From the NCBI GenBank assembly GCA_023460395.1, contig JAEWQB010000001.1:1-64000 (forward strand): a DNA stretch of 64,000 nt, written 5' to 3'. The first letter of the stretch is position 1, and every line of letters begins with the position of its first letter. The notes under the pieces were generated by a model that saw only the letters and a list, made by a program, of their open reading frames with translations, did no database searches and had not been told where the DNA came from. The DNA comes from Pseudomonadota bacterium (GTDB lineage: Bacteria > Desulfobacterota > Desulfovibrionia > Desulfovibrionales > Desulfovibrionaceae). Positions 17,514 through 27,280 of this stretch are shown piece by piece. Both the position numbers and the translations under genes were made by a program.

Positions 17514-18401
17514 ATGAGCACCCAGACCTCACCAGCCACCCACGCTGTCACCACGGCCCTGTCCATCCGGGAAACCAAAGGGGTACGCAAAGTTACCATG
17601 CTTACCGCATACGACTACCCCACCGCCTCCGTGGTGGACTCGTGCGGCATAGACATGATTTTGGTAGGAGATTCATTGGGAATGGTCATGCTGGGACGCG
17701 AAGACACCATCGGCGTGACCATGGATGAAATGGTGCACCACTGTCGCGCGGTAACGCGCGGTGTCTCCCGGTCACTTGTTATCGCAGATATGCCCTTCAT
17801 GAGCTACGAAACTGGCGTGCGAGACGCCCTGATCAATGCCGCCCGCCTCTTTCAGGAAGGGGGGGTGCGCTCCGTTAAGCTGGAAGGCGGACGCGATATC
17901 GCGCCGCAGGTGTCCGCGTTGGTCCGCGCGGGTATGCCCGTGGTGGGGCACATCGGCCTCACCCCCCAGCGGGTGGCAGCACTTGGGGGCTTCAAAGTGC
18001 AGGGAAAAACGGCGAAAGCCGCCCAAATCCTCATAGAAGACGCCCGCGCACTGGAAGAAGCCGGAGCGTTTTGCATCGTACTGGAAGCTATTCCCGCAGA
18101 CATAGCACGGCGCATTACCGAAGCTGTCGGCATTCCCACCATTGGTATAGGCGCGGGCAACGCCTGCGACGGTCAGGTTTTGGTCCTGCACGACATGCTT
18201 GGATTCTTCGATAAATTTGTCCCCAAATTCGTCAAACAATTCGCAAAACTGCGCGAAACCGCCGCAGAGGCCATTATGGAATACCGGCGGGAAGTGGAAC
18301 AGGGCGTTTTCCCCGCAGCGGAACACAGCTTCAGCATGCCCGCTGAGGAACAGGAACTGCTGGCCCGGCAAGACGTGGAACACGCGCCGGACCCCAAATA
18401 A
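17514..18401 (+). CDS. panB: 3-methyl-2-oxobutanoate hydroxymethyltransferase
   Basis: PanB adds a hydroxymethyl group from methylenetetrahydrofolate to ketoisovalerate, the first step of pantothenate synthesis. The 295-residue TIM-barrel protein shows MLTAYDYPTASVVDSCG, the metal-binding ILVGDSLGMVMLG, and VKLEGG followed by VVGHIGLTPQ, all family hallmarks. The start at 17514 follows AAGGAGAG. A terminator follows. panC lies 1.2 kb further on the same strand, separated by an unrelated minus-strand gene; panD is not in the window. Confidence 0.95.
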   Translation: MSTQTSPATHAVTTALSIRETKGVRKVTMLTAYDYPTASVVDSCGIDMILVGDSLGMVMLGREDTIGVTMDEMVHHCRAVTRGVSRSLVIADMPFMSYETGVRDALINAARLFQEGGVRSVKLEGGRDIAPQVSALVRAGMPVVGHIGLTPQRVAALGGFKVQGKTAKAAQILIEDARALEEAGAFCIVLEAIPADIARRITEAVGIPTIGIGAGNACDGQVLVLHDMLGFFDKFVPKFVKQFAKLRETAAEAIMEYRREVEQGVFPAAEHSFSMPAEEQELLARQDVEHAPDPK

Positions 18402-18464
18402 GCACTACTCGCGCCATCTGTACGCCGTGGGAATAGCCCGCGCGCAAACGAGCATGCGACGACC

Positions 18465-18492
18465 GGGCAGGGGCACCCCCCTGCCCTTTTTT
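18465..18492 (+). terminator. Terminator of panB
   Basis: GGGCAGGGG pairs with CCCCTGCCC around a 4-base loop, followed by TTTTTT, about 65 bases after the panB stop. Confidence 0.88.
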
Positions 18493-18659
18493 ACGGGCAG
18501 CCACATACTGTTCGCCATAAAAGCGCGCAGTTCTGCCCGGAGCGTTCCGAAATGTCCGGGCGTTATTCACTGAATGGTGTTGGGGGGGGCGCTCGTCAAC
18601 GAACGTCGGTTCGTTCCTCACATCCAAAGGCTTCTATGTCCCACCCCATACCGCCCCCG

Positions 18660-19232
18660 CTAACTCCGGGTCAGCAGGAAAAGGCTTTCCGGTTCCACCT
18701 GCACGCAGCGCCCCAGCGAACAATCTTTCCGCCGCGTGACGAACTCGCCAAATTCCAGAGAATGCAACGCGTTTTCTTCCCGGCTGGAATCATACAAAAA
18801 AAGCGTTTCCCCCAACAGTTTGTCCGCCGTGGTCCAGTGGCTGACCACCGGGTCGTTATGCTCAGGCACAAACCGGTGAAACCGGAAAAGCGCAGTGCGG
18901 GTCTGGCCTTCTTCCAGCCACAGAGAAAGTGTCTGCCAAAACTCATGCGGCGAAACCTCGGCGCTCCCTGCGTGCCCCCATGGCAGCACCCAGCGGACAG
19001 GAAACGTCTCTGAATAGGCACGCAGCAGGTATTCCACCAGCCAGCAATAGTCTGTCTGGTTGCGGACACAGGCCCGCCAGCGCTCCGGGTCTTCTTCCGG
19101 CAAGCGCACCAGCAAATCGGCAAACATGGTTTTCGCCTGCCAAGCGGAGATGCCGTGTAACTGCCGAAACCCGTTCAACACCGCGTAGACGGCGCAAAAA
19201 ACATCTAATTTTCCCTGATAAAATGGGGGCAT
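18660..19232 (-). CDS. Putative papain/C39-like cysteine peptidase fold protein
   Basis: The 190-residue protein is not one I can name. Its N-terminus, YQGKLDVFCAVYAVLNGFR, resembles the active-site helix of papain-like or C39-like peptidases, with Q6 and C13 in place. A later stretch, SHWTTADKLLGETLFLYDSS, provides H132 and D148 at the spacing seen in Cys-His-Asp triads of the C39 type. There is no signal peptide or membrane segment, so it would act in the cytoplasm. It lies between panB and panC on the opposite strand. ATG 19232 follows GGGAGAAG. The enzymatic role is inferred from residue layout only. Confidence 0.6.
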   Translation of the reverse strand: MPPFYQGKLDVFCAVYAVLNGFRQLHGISAWQAKTMFADLLVRLPEEDPERWRACVRNQTDYCWLVEYLLRAYSETFPVRWVLPWGHAGSAEVSPHEFWQTLSLWLEEGQTRTALFRFHRFVPEHNDPVVSHWTTADKLLGETLFLYDSSREENALHSLEFGEFVTRRKDCSLGRCVQVEPESLFLLTRS

Positions 19233-19647
19233 GTCTCTTCTCCCGATATGACATCACTGCCATAGCCCACATCGGGTTTCCAGGCAACAATCCCCCGCAC
19301 GCGCCACTTGGCGGATTCGTGGCGGCCCGTTCCCCCACTGACCCGGCATACACCGAAAAGCGTTTCTGACGTGAACCTCCCCGGAGAAAGAACACTGGCG
19401 TGCTCCCCCGCCCTGCGCTACACTTCCGGCAGTGTCTTTCATCGCCAATCACATGATGATTTCATAAAAAATGGTCAACTCCCCCCTTGCACTCCGGGAC
19501 AACGCATCCCGGCCCCCGAAGTACGCCCGGCGCGCCCCCGCAGCACATTTTCACCGGGCAAGCAACTCAATAGACAGGCGTTTTTTACTGGACAAATGCC
19601 AAGCCGTAAGGCTATAGGCTTTCACAACCATATACGGATAACTTGAT
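19233..19647. other. Divergent intergenic region before panC
   Basis: This 415-base stretch must carry promoters for panC (+) and the peptidase-like gene (-). No gene, strong promoter pair or hairpin could be singled out. Confidence 0.4.
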
Positions 19648-20499
19648 ATGCAGATACTCACAAATCCCACCGACCTTCAGGAATGTTGCCGCAACTGGCG
19701 TGCAGAAGGACACAGCATCGCGCTGGTACCCACCATGGGTTACTTTCACGCGGGGCACGAAAGCCTTATGACCTACGCCCGTGGCGTGGCGGACAAGCTG
19801 GTGATCAGCCTGTTCGTCAACCCTTCCCAGTTCGGACCGGGGGAAGACCTAGACGCCTATCCCCACGACCATGAACGGGATGCCCGCATTGCCACAGAAC
19901 ACGGTGCGGACGTCCTCTTTATGCCCGGAGCGAACACCATGTACGCGGCAGACCATGCCACATGGGTGGAAGTTCCCGCTCTCGCTGCGGGACTGTGCGG
20001 CGCAAGTCGTCCGGTTCATTTCCGGGGAGTGTGCACGGTGGTGCTAAAGCTGCTCATGCTGACGCAGCCCACCGAAGCCGTGTTCGGACAAAAAGACTGG
20101 CAACAGCTTGCCATAATCAAACGCATGGTGCGCGATCTGAACGTGCCGGTACGCATAACAGGGCGTCCCATCGTCCGCGAATCGGACGGTCTGGCCCTCA
20201 GCTCCCGTAATGTCTACCTTACCGCGCGGGAACGGGCACAGGCTCCAGCCATTCATGCGGGATTGCACGTTGCCGCTGTGCTTGCCGCCAGCGGCGAGCA
20301 CAGCGTAGCCGCTCTGGCGGACGCAATACGAGACTACTGGCGGGAACACCTGCCGGCAGGTCAGGAAGAATACCTTTCCTTCGTGCATCCAGAATCACTG
20401 GAGCCGCAGGACACGGTGGATACTGCGGTGCTGTGCGCGGTGGCCGTGCGACTGGGCAAGGCCCGACTCATTGACAATATCCTCATGAAAACCAACTAA
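19648..20499 (+). CDS. panC: Pantoate--beta-alanine ligase
   Basis: PanC joins pantoate and beta-alanine with ATP to give pantothenate. The 283-residue product has the nucleotidyltransferase motif VPTMGYFHAGHESLM (HxGH type), the pantoate-binding FVNPSQFGPGEDLDAYP, the segment VFGQKDWQQLAIIKRMV, and the KMSKS-like region RESDGLALSSRNVYL. It is the first gene of a tight run with the DUF502 gene (76 bases on) and metK. Confidence 0.95.
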   Translation: MQILTNPTDLQECCRNWRAEGHSIALVPTMGYFHAGHESLMTYARGVADKLVISLFVNPSQFGPGEDLDAYPHDHERDARIATEHGADVLFMPGANTMYAADHATWVEVPALAAGLCGASRPVHFRGVCTVVLKLLMLTQPTEAVFGQKDWQQLAIIKRMVRDLNVPVRITGRPIVRESDGLALSSRNVYLTARERAQAPAIHAGLHVAAVLAASGEHSVAALADAIRDYWREHLPAGQEEYLSFVHPESLEPQDTVDTAVLCAVAVRLGKARLIDNILMKTN

Positions 20500-20575
20500 T
20501 ATCCGTATAGAAAGCGTTTCCTAGCGGATTGATATACAACGATCATAAACGGCAACACAGGAACTGGAGGTGCGT

Positions 20576-21286
20576 ATGACACCGCCCCCACCTCAGGAGA
20601 AGACGGGAATTTGGAACAGCGTGAAACGCTTTTTCAAAGGCAACCTCATTGCGGGTATTCTCTTTCTCACACCGCTGGTCGCCACATTTCTGACCTTACG
20701 CGTTGTGGTGCGGTGGATGGACAAATCCCTCCTCCTGCTCCCTCCCGCGTACAGGCCCGAAGCCTTTTTACCGTTTCGTATTCCCGGCCTCGGCATCCTG
20801 CTGGTGCTGGTAGTGCTGCTGCTCACCGGTGTGCTGGTCCGCAACTTGCTGGGGCGCAAATTGGTCATGATTTGGGACGCGGTGCTCTTCCGCATCCCGC
20901 TGGTAAATACCTTCTACAAGTCCCTCAAGCAGCTCATGGAAACCATTTTTTCCGGCTCGCGGGACTTCAAACGGGTGGTGTTAATCGAATACCCCCGCAA
21001 GGGATTATATACGCTCGCCTTTGTTACTGGCGTGGCCGTAGGGGAAATCCAGCACAAGACGGCAAAGCGTGTGCTTAACGTCTTTGTTGCCACCACCCCG
21101 AATCCAACATCCGGCTTTTATCTCATGGTGCCGGAAGAAGATGTCATTCCACTGGAAATGAGTGTGGAAGACGCCTTTAAAGTGCTCATGTCCGGCGGCA
21201 TACTCAACCCGGATGCCGCCCATCCATCCCATGGCAACTCTGGAAAAACCACCGCGGCTACCGCGCAGGAGGATACCCCCAAATGA
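20576..21286 (+). CDS. DUF502 membrane protein
   Basis: The 236-residue protein has two hydrophobic N-terminal segments ([20 protein letters not shown] and [20 protein letters not shown]) and the family hallmark [16 protein letters not shown] conserved C-terminal cytoplasmic or periplasmic region follows ([16 protein letters not shown]). Function of DUF502 is unknown to me. ATG 20576 follows GGAGG; a GTG two codons upstream is possible. Its stop overlaps the metK start by four bases, suggesting translational coupling. Confidence 0.85.
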   Translation: MTPPPPQEKTGIWNSVKRFFKGNLIAGILFLTPLVATFLTLRVVVRWMDKSLLLLPPAYRPEAFLPFRIPGLGILLVLVVLLLTGVLVRNLLGRKLVMIWDAVLFRIPLVNTFYKSLKQLMETIFSGSRDFKRVVLIEYPRKGLYTLAFVTGVAVGEIQHKTAKRVLNVFVATTPNPTSGFYLMVPEEDVIPLEMSVEDAFKVLMSGGILNPDAAHPSHGNSGKTTAATAQEDTPK

Positions 21287-22455
21287 TGATCAACAACAAA
21301 GGCAAGTATCACTTCACCTCCGAATCTGTCACAGAAGGGCATCCTGACAAGGTCGCGGACGCCATTTCCGACGCCGTGCTTGATACGCTGCTCGAACAAG
21401 ACCCCGACTCCCGCGTGGCGTGCGAAACGCTCGTAACCACGGGTATGGCTGTTATTGCCGGTGAAATAACCACCAGAGGATATGCGGACCTGCCCCGCGT
21501 GGTACGCGATACCATCCGCGAAATAGGCTACACCAGTTCTACCATGGGCTTTGACTGCGAAACCTGCGCTGTTATCTCCTCCATTGATAAACAGTCTGCC
21601 GACATCGCTCAGGGCGTGGACCGCACGTCCCCCGAAGAACAGGGCGCAGGCGATCAGGGCATGATGTTTGGTTTTGCCTGCAACGAAACGCCCACCCTCA
21701 TGCCCGCCCCCATTTACTGGGCCCACCAGCTTTCGCAAACGCTCACCCGCGTGCGTAAGGAAGGCGTGCTGAATTTTCTGCGCCCCGATGGTAAAACCGA
21801 AGTTTCTTTTGAATACGTAAACGGCAAGCCGGCCCGTATTGATACCGTCGTTGTTTCCTCCCAGCACACCCCGGAAGCCACGCAGGAAGAAATTATCGAA
21901 GGCATCAAGCGCGAAGTTATTTTCAAAACCCTTCCCGCAGAACTGCTGGATAGCGCAACCCGCATCTTCATCAACACCACGGGCCGGTTCGTTATTGGCG
22001 GCCCCATGGGCGACTGCGGCCTTACTGGTCGCAAAATCATTCAGGACACCTACGGCGGCATGGGCCACCACGGCGGGGGGGCGTTCTCCGGGAAAGATCC
22101 CTCTAAAGTGGACCGCTCCGCAGCCTACATGGGCCGCTACATCGCCAAAAACGTTGTCGCTGCCGGTCTTGCTCCAACGTGCGAGGTGCAGATTGCCTAT
22201 GTTATCGGCGTGGCAGAACCTGTTTCCGTATTGGCCACCTCATTTGGCACGTCTGAAATTCCCGATGAAGTGCTGACCGAAGCCGTTAAAACCGTCTTCG
22301 ACCTGCGCCCCTACGGTATTACCAAAACGCTGGACCTCAAGCGCCCCATCTATCGCAAAAGCGCATGCTACGGTCACTTTGGTCGCGAGCTTCCCGAATT
22401 TACGTGGGAACGCACCGATGCAGTGGACGATTTGCGCACTGCCGCAAAGATGTAA
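21283..22455 (+). CDS. metK: S-adenosylmethionine synthetase
   Basis: MetK forms S-adenosylmethionine from methionine and ATP. The 390-residue product has the ATP-binding [17 protein letters not shown], the loop [14 protein letters not shown], the P-loop-like [19 protein letters not shown], and [17 protein letters not shown]. The N-terminus has two ATG codons in tandem; either may be used. It overlaps the DUF502 gene by four bases and is followed by a good terminator. Confidence 0.96.
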   Translation: MMINNKGKYHFTSESVTEGHPDKVADAISDAVLDTLLEQDPDSRVACETLVTTGMAVIAGEITTRGYADLPRVVRDTIREIGYTSSTMGFDCETCAVISSIDKQSADIAQGVDRTSPEEQGAGDQGMMFGFACNETPTLMPAPIYWAHQLSQTLTRVRKEGVLNFLRPDGKTEVSFEYVNGKPARIDTVVVSSQHTPEATQEEIIEGIKREVIFKTLPAELLDSATRIFINTTGRFVIGGPMGDCGLTGRKIIQDTYGGMGHHGGGAFSGKDPSKVDRSAAYMGRYIAKNVVAAGLAPTCEVQIAYVIGVAEPVSVLATSFGTSEIPDEVLTEAVKTVFDLRPYGITKTLDLKRPIYRKSACYGHFGRELPEFTWERTDAVDDLRTAAKM

Positions 22456-22477
22456 GGCACTCTGGAAAAAAAGGTCA

Positions 22478-22507
22478 GGGGCCGGGGATTTTCCCGGCTC
22501 CTTTTTT
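22478..22507 (+). terminator. Terminator of metK
   Basis: GGGGCCGGG pairs with CCCGGCTCC (one G-U pair), followed by TTTTTT, about 20 bases after the metK stop. Confidence 0.85.
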
Positions 22508-22605
22508 ATGGCAGAATGCAAAACGCCGCCACAGCGTGTGACGCGGCAGCCTCAGCGCCTGTCACAGACGCTTGACATTGATGGGTTTCATTACGTTTTC
22601 GAGGT

Positions 22606-23559
22606 ATGTCCGTGCGTTTCGTGCCCGCCACCATTCCGGCTCTTGCCGTTCTCTTCGCCATTCACATGGCTGTGCATTCCGCGGAACCGGCACGCGCTAT
22701 GCCAACTGCCGGTGTTGTCCGGCTCGCGTATGAACCGTTCAGCCCCGACGACGAAGAAGCCGCTGCGGTGGAAACTCTCTTGCGAGAAAACTGCATTGGC
22801 GACGAGGTGGCGCGGGTCATCAACCAATTACGCTGTCTGCCACACGATGTAACCATCCGCTTCGGCACAGAGGAAGGTCCGCAGTACGCCCCGGCCCTGC
22901 CCGCTTCGCCTGACCACCCCGCCACCCCTGCCGAAATTCATTTTCCGTATGGTTTTGTCACGGAAATACGGCGCATTTTCCTCCGCAACGGATATGCCGA
23001 GCGGGGACAGGCCTTGGATCAGGCCACACTGGATGCGGTACAGCACACGCTGTTTCATGAACTGGGGCACGCGCTCATTGACATGCTGCATATTGACGTG
23101 GGCAAGGATGAAGAAGATGCCGTCGATTCTCTGGCAACTATCCTGCTCATCGAATCCTTCGACAATGGCGGGGATATTGCTCTGAGCGCGGCGGACGCTT
23201 TTTCTTTTTTGGCGACTGAGGAGGCGCTGCTCTCGGAAGCGACAGAGCAGACTGAAGAAGCTGAACAGGCAGAACAGCCAGAGCAGGCAGAGCAGGCGGC
23301 TCCCGATGCGAACATTCCCCCCGCGAAGACCACCGCACCGGACGACGATGCAGGCTATTCCAACTTTGCCAAGGCCATGGACGAGCATAGCCTTAACGTA
23401 CACCGATACGAAGCCATCGCCTGTCTTATCTATGGCAGCGCGCCAGACCGCTATGGATTCATTGCCGAAGACCTTGCGCTTTCCGACCAAGACGCGTCAC
23501 ACTGTGCCCAGCGCTACGCTGAGGAGACGGAATACTGGTTCGCGCGGTTGCAGCCGTAA
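22606..23559 (+). CDS. DUF4344 putative zinc metallopeptidase, exported
   Basis: The 317-residue protein has an N-terminal signal peptide (ending near SAEPARA). It matches the DUF4344 family of putative metallopeptidases: H151-E152-x2-H155 in FHELGHALIDML, with downstream acidic residues in KDEEDAVDSLATILL as likely third ligand and support. An insertion of Glu/Gln/Ala repeats (EQAEQPEQAEQ) at about residues 215-235 interrupts the catalytic domain. It would act in the periplasm or outside the cell. The substrate is unknown. It converges with the RNase H-like gene. Confidence 0.8.
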   Translation: MSVRFVPATIPALAVLFAIHMAVHSAEPARAMPTAGVVRLAYEPFSPDDEEAAAVETLLRENCIGDEVARVINQLRCLPHDVTIRFGTEEGPQYAPALPASPDHPATPAEIHFPYGFVTEIRRIFLRNGYAERGQALDQATLDAVQHTLFHELGHALIDMLHIDVGKDEEDAVDSLATILLIESFDNGGDIALSAADAFSFLATEEALLSEATEQTEEAEQAEQPEQAEQAAPDANIPPAKTTAPDDDAGYSNFAKAMDEHSLNVHRYEAIACLIYGSAPDRYGFIAEDLALSDQDASHCAQRYAEETEYWFARLQP

Positions 23560-23692
23560 TTCCTCCTCCCGCGTCTTAACCGCAGTGCGGGACTGAAGCA
23601 CCGCGCAGCCCGGCCTCACGCGCCGTGCGATATCGCGGGAGTCTCGCATTCTGCGTATCACAAAACGGCTATTGCCTCTATACGCTGGTCCG

Positions 23693-24535
23693 CTACCAAC
23701 CACGCCCGGATAAAGAGACCACCAGTTCGCGCGATGCCGGAAACGGATTGTCCGGCTCTTGCGGGGCAAAGAGCCTTTCCCCGGACGCAAATGGCGTGGA
23801 GGCCAGTTGCTCATTATACGCCCACACGGCGAGCGGCAACAGCGACAGAACATCTTCCACATTATAGGCCAGCAGGGTTTCCAGCGCTTTCACGTCTCCT
23901 GTCCGGCGATACCGCTGCCACAGCAGCACAGCCAGATACCCGTCCACACCGTCCAGTTCGCCACGGTCCCTGCCCAGCCGTTTTTCCACGGCCTTAAGTC
24001 CGCCGGAAATGCCAAGCGATTTAAACACGTACCGCAAATCAAGGTGCCCGCATTCCAAGGTGACACCAAAGCTACGCTCAATAAATGGCACATCAAAACA
24101 CTTGCCATTGTAGGTGATGAGCAAGTCATAGGCCGCAATGTCTTCCACAAAGGCATCCAGATTGTCGCCCTGCACATAGGTGCGCACGCTCACGCCATCA
24201 TACAGCGCAATGGTGGTGATATGCGCGGCAGGCCACGAAAGCCCTGTGGTTTCTATATCCACGCAGGCCACGGACCCCATGAATTCCGGCAACAAACGCC
24301 ACTGCTGGTTGGCTGGCATGCGTGTGCCGAACCACCCTGCATCCCGCGCACTCAGACGTGCCTCCGACTCTTCCAGCAATCGCCGCAAGGTGGCAGGAGT
24401 GGGACGCTTCACTGGCAATTCGCCTCTTTCCGCCGCCGCCAGCGCATTCTCCCACGTCAGTAGCCCTGCGTCCCAGAAACGCTGTTCTGAAGCGCCCCCC
24501 ACACCTTCCAAATGGCAAAAGGTGGATCTGATCAT
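23693..24535 (-). CDS. RNase H-like (YprB-type) exonuclease-domain protein
   Basis: The 280-residue protein carries a DEDD-type nuclease fold: CVDIETTGLSW supplies the first acidic pair, TYNGKCFDVPF the second, HLDLRYVFKSLG and GGLKAVEKRLG follow, and YNVEDVLSLLPLAVW gives the last Asp. This is the RNase_H_2/YprB arrangement. About 85 residues precede the domain. The start overlaps the stop of nth by four bases, so the two are probably translated together, suggesting a DNA or RNA repair/processing role. Substrate is unknown. Confidence 0.82.
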   Translation of the reverse strand: MIRSTFCHLEGVGGASEQRFWDAGLLTWENALAAAERGELPVKRPTPATLRRLLEESEARLSARDAGWFGTRMPANQQWRLLPEFMGSVACVDIETTGLSWPAAHITTIALYDGVSVRTYVQGDNLDAFVEDIAAYDLLITYNGKCFDVPFIERSFGVTLECGHLDLRYVFKSLGISGGLKAVEKRLGRDRGELDGVDGYLAVLLWQRYRRTGDVKALETLLAYNVEDVLSLLPLAVWAYNEQLASTPFASGERLFAPQEPDNPFPASRELVVSLSGRGW

Positions 24536-25362
24536 CTGGAACGCCCCTGTTTTCCTTTAGGTTTGCCAGCGGCCTGTTTCTTAGGCACATCCGGGGCGGA
24601 AGCGGAAGCCGCGCTGCGTCCGGGGCCTTGTTTGGCACCGGCGACTGCCGTCGAACTGCCGAGCACACTGGAGCTGCCCTTGGTTTTCCGGGCCGGGACC
24701 AGTGTTCCGGGCACCCCGCCTACGCCATTGCGAGGACACAGGTCGGTCATTTCACACTGATCACAGGCTGGCTTTCGAGCATCACACACGTGTCTGCCAA
24801 ACCACACCAGCATATGGTTCACGTTGCCCCATTCCTCCTGCGGGAACAGGGGCAGCAAATCTTTTTCCACCACCACCGGATTATCCGATCCGGTAAAACC
24901 AAGGCGGAAGGCAATGCGTTTCACGTGCGTGTCCACAGCCATGCCCTCATTAACGCCAAATCCGCCCCAAAGCACCACGTTGGCTGTTTTGCGCGCCAGA
25001 CCCGGCAGAGTGACAAGTTCCGCCATCGTCCGGGGCACTGTCCCGCCATATTCTTGCATAACCCGTTGCGCGGCAACGATAAGGTTGCGGGCTTTGTTAC
25101 GGTAGAAGCCGGTGGAATGCACCACCTCTTCCAACTCCTCTTGCCCGGCAAAAGCTAACTCCGCCGGACCGGGCCAGCGCCGAAATAATTCCGGGGTGAC
25201 CTTGTTGACCCGCTCATCGGTACATTGCGCAGCCAGCACGGTAGCCACCAACAACTCCCATGCAGAGGCGTGGGTAAGGTGCGTCTCCGGTTCGGGATAC
25301 CGGGCATGAAGCCGCGCGAGCACGCGAAGGGCGCGGTCTTTATCAGAAAGGGAAGCAGTCAT
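24532..25362 (-). CDS. nth: Endonuclease III
   Basis: Nth is a DNA glycosylase/AP lyase that removes oxidised pyrimidines. The helix-hairpin-helix reads LPGLARKTANVVLWGG with the catalytic Lys, the catalytic Asp lies in AVDTHVKRIAFRLG, and the iron-sulfur loop is C-x6-C-x2-C-x5-C (CDARKPACDQCEMTDLC). At 276 residues it is longer than the usual ~210, because of a C-terminal tail of about 55 residues rich in Gly, Ser, Ala, Lys and Pro. The nuclease gene downstream overlaps it by four bases. Confidence 0.95.
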   Translation of the reverse strand: MTASLSDKDRALRVLARLHARYPEPETHLTHASAWELLVATVLAAQCTDERVNKVTPELFRRWPGPAELAFAGQEELEEVVHSTGFYRNKARNLIVAAQRVMQEYGGTVPRTMAELVTLPGLARKTANVVLWGGFGVNEGMAVDTHVKRIAFRLGFTGSDNPVVVEKDLLPLFPQEEWGNVNHMLVWFGRHVCDARKPACDQCEMTDLCPRNGVGGVPGTLVPARKTKGSSSVLGSSTAVAGAKQGPGRSAASASAPDVPKKQAAGKPKGKQGRSR

Positions 25363-25646
25363 AGGTCACCTGTGGGATAAACGGAATCGGCCTACACCGG
25401 GAAACCGTGGATATGGCACACCGTGCCCCGCATGGCAACCGCCCCACTCCGCATTACCATGCAGACTTTTCTACCTCGGCTTCCGCCATTTCCTCCAGTA
25501 TTCCACATTGCTCCGACATGCGAGTTGCGGTATGCACGTGCGGTATGCTGTAATTCAGCAATCCATTTTCCCCCGCCCATACGGCTGTGGAAACAGGCTG
25601 CGTTCACCGGGCCTGTCTGTCGCGTACCGTCCACCAAGGAGACGCC

Positions 25647-25976
25647 ATGCCCGTTCTTGTCTATATGACCGCTGAAACTCCCGAACAGGCCCGCGCCATA
25701 GGCGACGCGCTCATCGTGGGACGCTACGCGGCCTGCGTAAACATTCTCGGCAGCGCCACTTCGGTCTTTCATTGGCAGGGGCGCGTACAGGAAAACGAGG
25801 AAGTCGCCCTCATCGCCAAAACCACGGAGCAACGACTGGAAGCGCTTGTCGCCGAAGTCCGCCGGATACACACCTATGACGTGCCCTGCATCGTGGCTAT
25901 GCCCATTATAGGCGGCGACAACGATTTTTTGGAGTGGATTGCCACAGAAGTGACTCCCTCCACTCCGGTGAAATAA
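25647..25976 (+). CDS. cutA: Divalent-cation tolerance protein CutA
   Basis: CutA is a small trimeric cytoplasmic protein with a ferredoxin-like fold, linked to metal tolerance. The 109-residue product has the family segments AACVNILG, SVFHWQGRVQENEEVALI and HTYDVPCIVAMPI. The start at 25647 follows AAGGAGAC; the frame upstream to 25587 is not needed. It is followed 151 bases later by the PfkB kinase gene. Confidence 0.93.
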   Translation: MPVLVYMTAETPEQARAIGDALIVGRYAACVNILGSATSVFHWQGRVQENEEVALIAKTTEQRLEALVAEVRRIHTYDVPCIVAMPIIGGDNDFLEWIATEVTPSTPVK

Positions 25977-26127
25977 TCCGCTACGATGCAAGGCAGCCCG
26001 CGCGTATACAACCATCCCGAACATAGCTGCCCGCGCATTGCTGACAGTTGGCAAACGGGTACCCGGCATGGCGGCGGGGCAGCCATACATTCCCGCTGTC
26101 CGCTCCATGAAAGCTAAAGGAGAACGC

Positions 26128-27054
26128 ATGTCCATCTACATTTCCGGCTCTGTCGCCTATGACCGTATTATGAACTTTCCCGGCAAATTTTCGGACCACA
26201 TCCTTCCCGACAAAATACACATCCTGAACGTGTGCTTTCTCATAGACCGTCTGGAAGAAAAACTGGGGGGCACAGCAGGCAACATAGCCCACACACTCTC
26301 CTTGCTGGGGGAAAAACCCACGGTTCTTGCCGCCGCCGGACGGGACTTTGACCGCTACGAAACCGCCATGCGCGCAGCAGATCTGCCGCTGGACGGCATT
26401 AGCCGACATGACGACCTCTTCACCGCCGGGGCCTATATCACCACTGACCAGAACGACAACCAGATCACGGGGTTCAACCCCGGAGCCATGGCGCATCGCT
26501 GCGGCTATGCCTTCCCGAATCTGGATGCGAAAGCGGATATAGCTCTCGTTTCTCCCGGCAATAAAGAAGATATGCTGGAACTCCCCCGCGCATACCGGAA
26601 TGCGGGGGTGCGCTATATATTCGATCCCGGTCAGCAGATTCCCGTTTTCTCCGGGGAAGAAATGCTGGAGTGCCTCTCCGGTGCCGCTATTTTGGTGAGC
26701 AACGATTATGAGTTGGAAATGATTATGAAAAACACCGGCTGCACCAAAGCGCAGTTGTTAGAAAAATGCGCATACATCATTACCACCATGGGAGAAAACG
26801 GTTCGCGCATCGACAACGGAAGCCCTGTGCAAATCGGCATTGCCCGCGCGGATCAGGTTCTGGACCCCACAGGCGCTGGTGACGCCTATCGCGCGGGGCT
26901 TATCAAAGGCTTAGTGGAAGGCCGGAGCATAGAAGACGCAGCCCGCATGGGGGCGGTGTGTGCGAGCTTCTGCGTAGAGCATTACGGCACGCAGGAACAC
27001 CACTTTGACATAAACACGTTCAACGCCCGGTACAAAGCCGCTTTCGGCGCATAA
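26128..27054 (+). CDS. PfkB-family carbohydrate/nucleoside kinase
   Basis: The 308-residue kinase resembles adenosine/ribokinase-type enzymes. It opens with IYISGSVAYDRIMNFPG, has the Gly-rich GGTAGNIAHTLSLLG near residue 47 and the C-terminal signature DPTGAGDAYRAGL with the catalytic Asp. The form is closer to the single-domain adenosine kinases of bacteria and archaea than to 6-phosphofructokinases, but the substrate cannot be fixed. The start at 26128 follows AAAGGAGAA. A long hairpin terminator follows. Confidence 0.88.
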   Translation: MSIYISGSVAYDRIMNFPGKFSDHILPDKIHILNVCFLIDRLEEKLGGTAGNIAHTLSLLGEKPTVLAAAGRDFDRYETAMRAADLPLDGISRHDDLFTAGAYITTDQNDNQITGFNPGAMAHRCGYAFPNLDAKADIALVSPGNKEDMLELPRAYRNAGVRYIFDPGQQIPVFSGEEMLECLSGAAILVSNDYELEMIMKNTGCTKAQLLEKCAYIITTMGENGSRIDNGSPVQIGIARADQVLDPTGAGDAYRAGLIKGLVEGRSIEDAARMGAVCASFCVEHYGTQEHHFDINTFNARYKAAFGA

Positions 27055-27074
27055 TCCGGCCCGCGTAACGCCCA

Positions 27075-27127
27075 GAAACACCGCGCGGCACGGCACACCC
27101 ATGTGTCGCTGTGTCGCGCGGTGTTTC
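27075..27127. terminator. Long-stem terminator after the PfkB kinase
   Basis: A perfect 13-base stem (GAAACACCGCGCG / CGCGCGGTGTTTC) encloses a 27-base loop that can itself fold. It lies 20 bases after the stop codon. Confidence 0.7.
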
Positions 27128-27280
27128 TATTTCCGGCGTCACGATTCCTCTCTCCATGCGTTTCACGCGTTTCCCCATCCGCGAGGGAACCCGTCCATGC
27201 GCCATCCCCCGCAGGCCGTGCGTACCATGGCACCTTGCGGCGGTGTCCTTCTGGGACACCGTTCTCCGCCATTAGAAGAA

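Noticed and set aside
21118..22071. Minus-strand open frame of 317 codons opposite metK
   Set aside because: metK is certain on the plus strand; the antisense frame is explained by codon bias.
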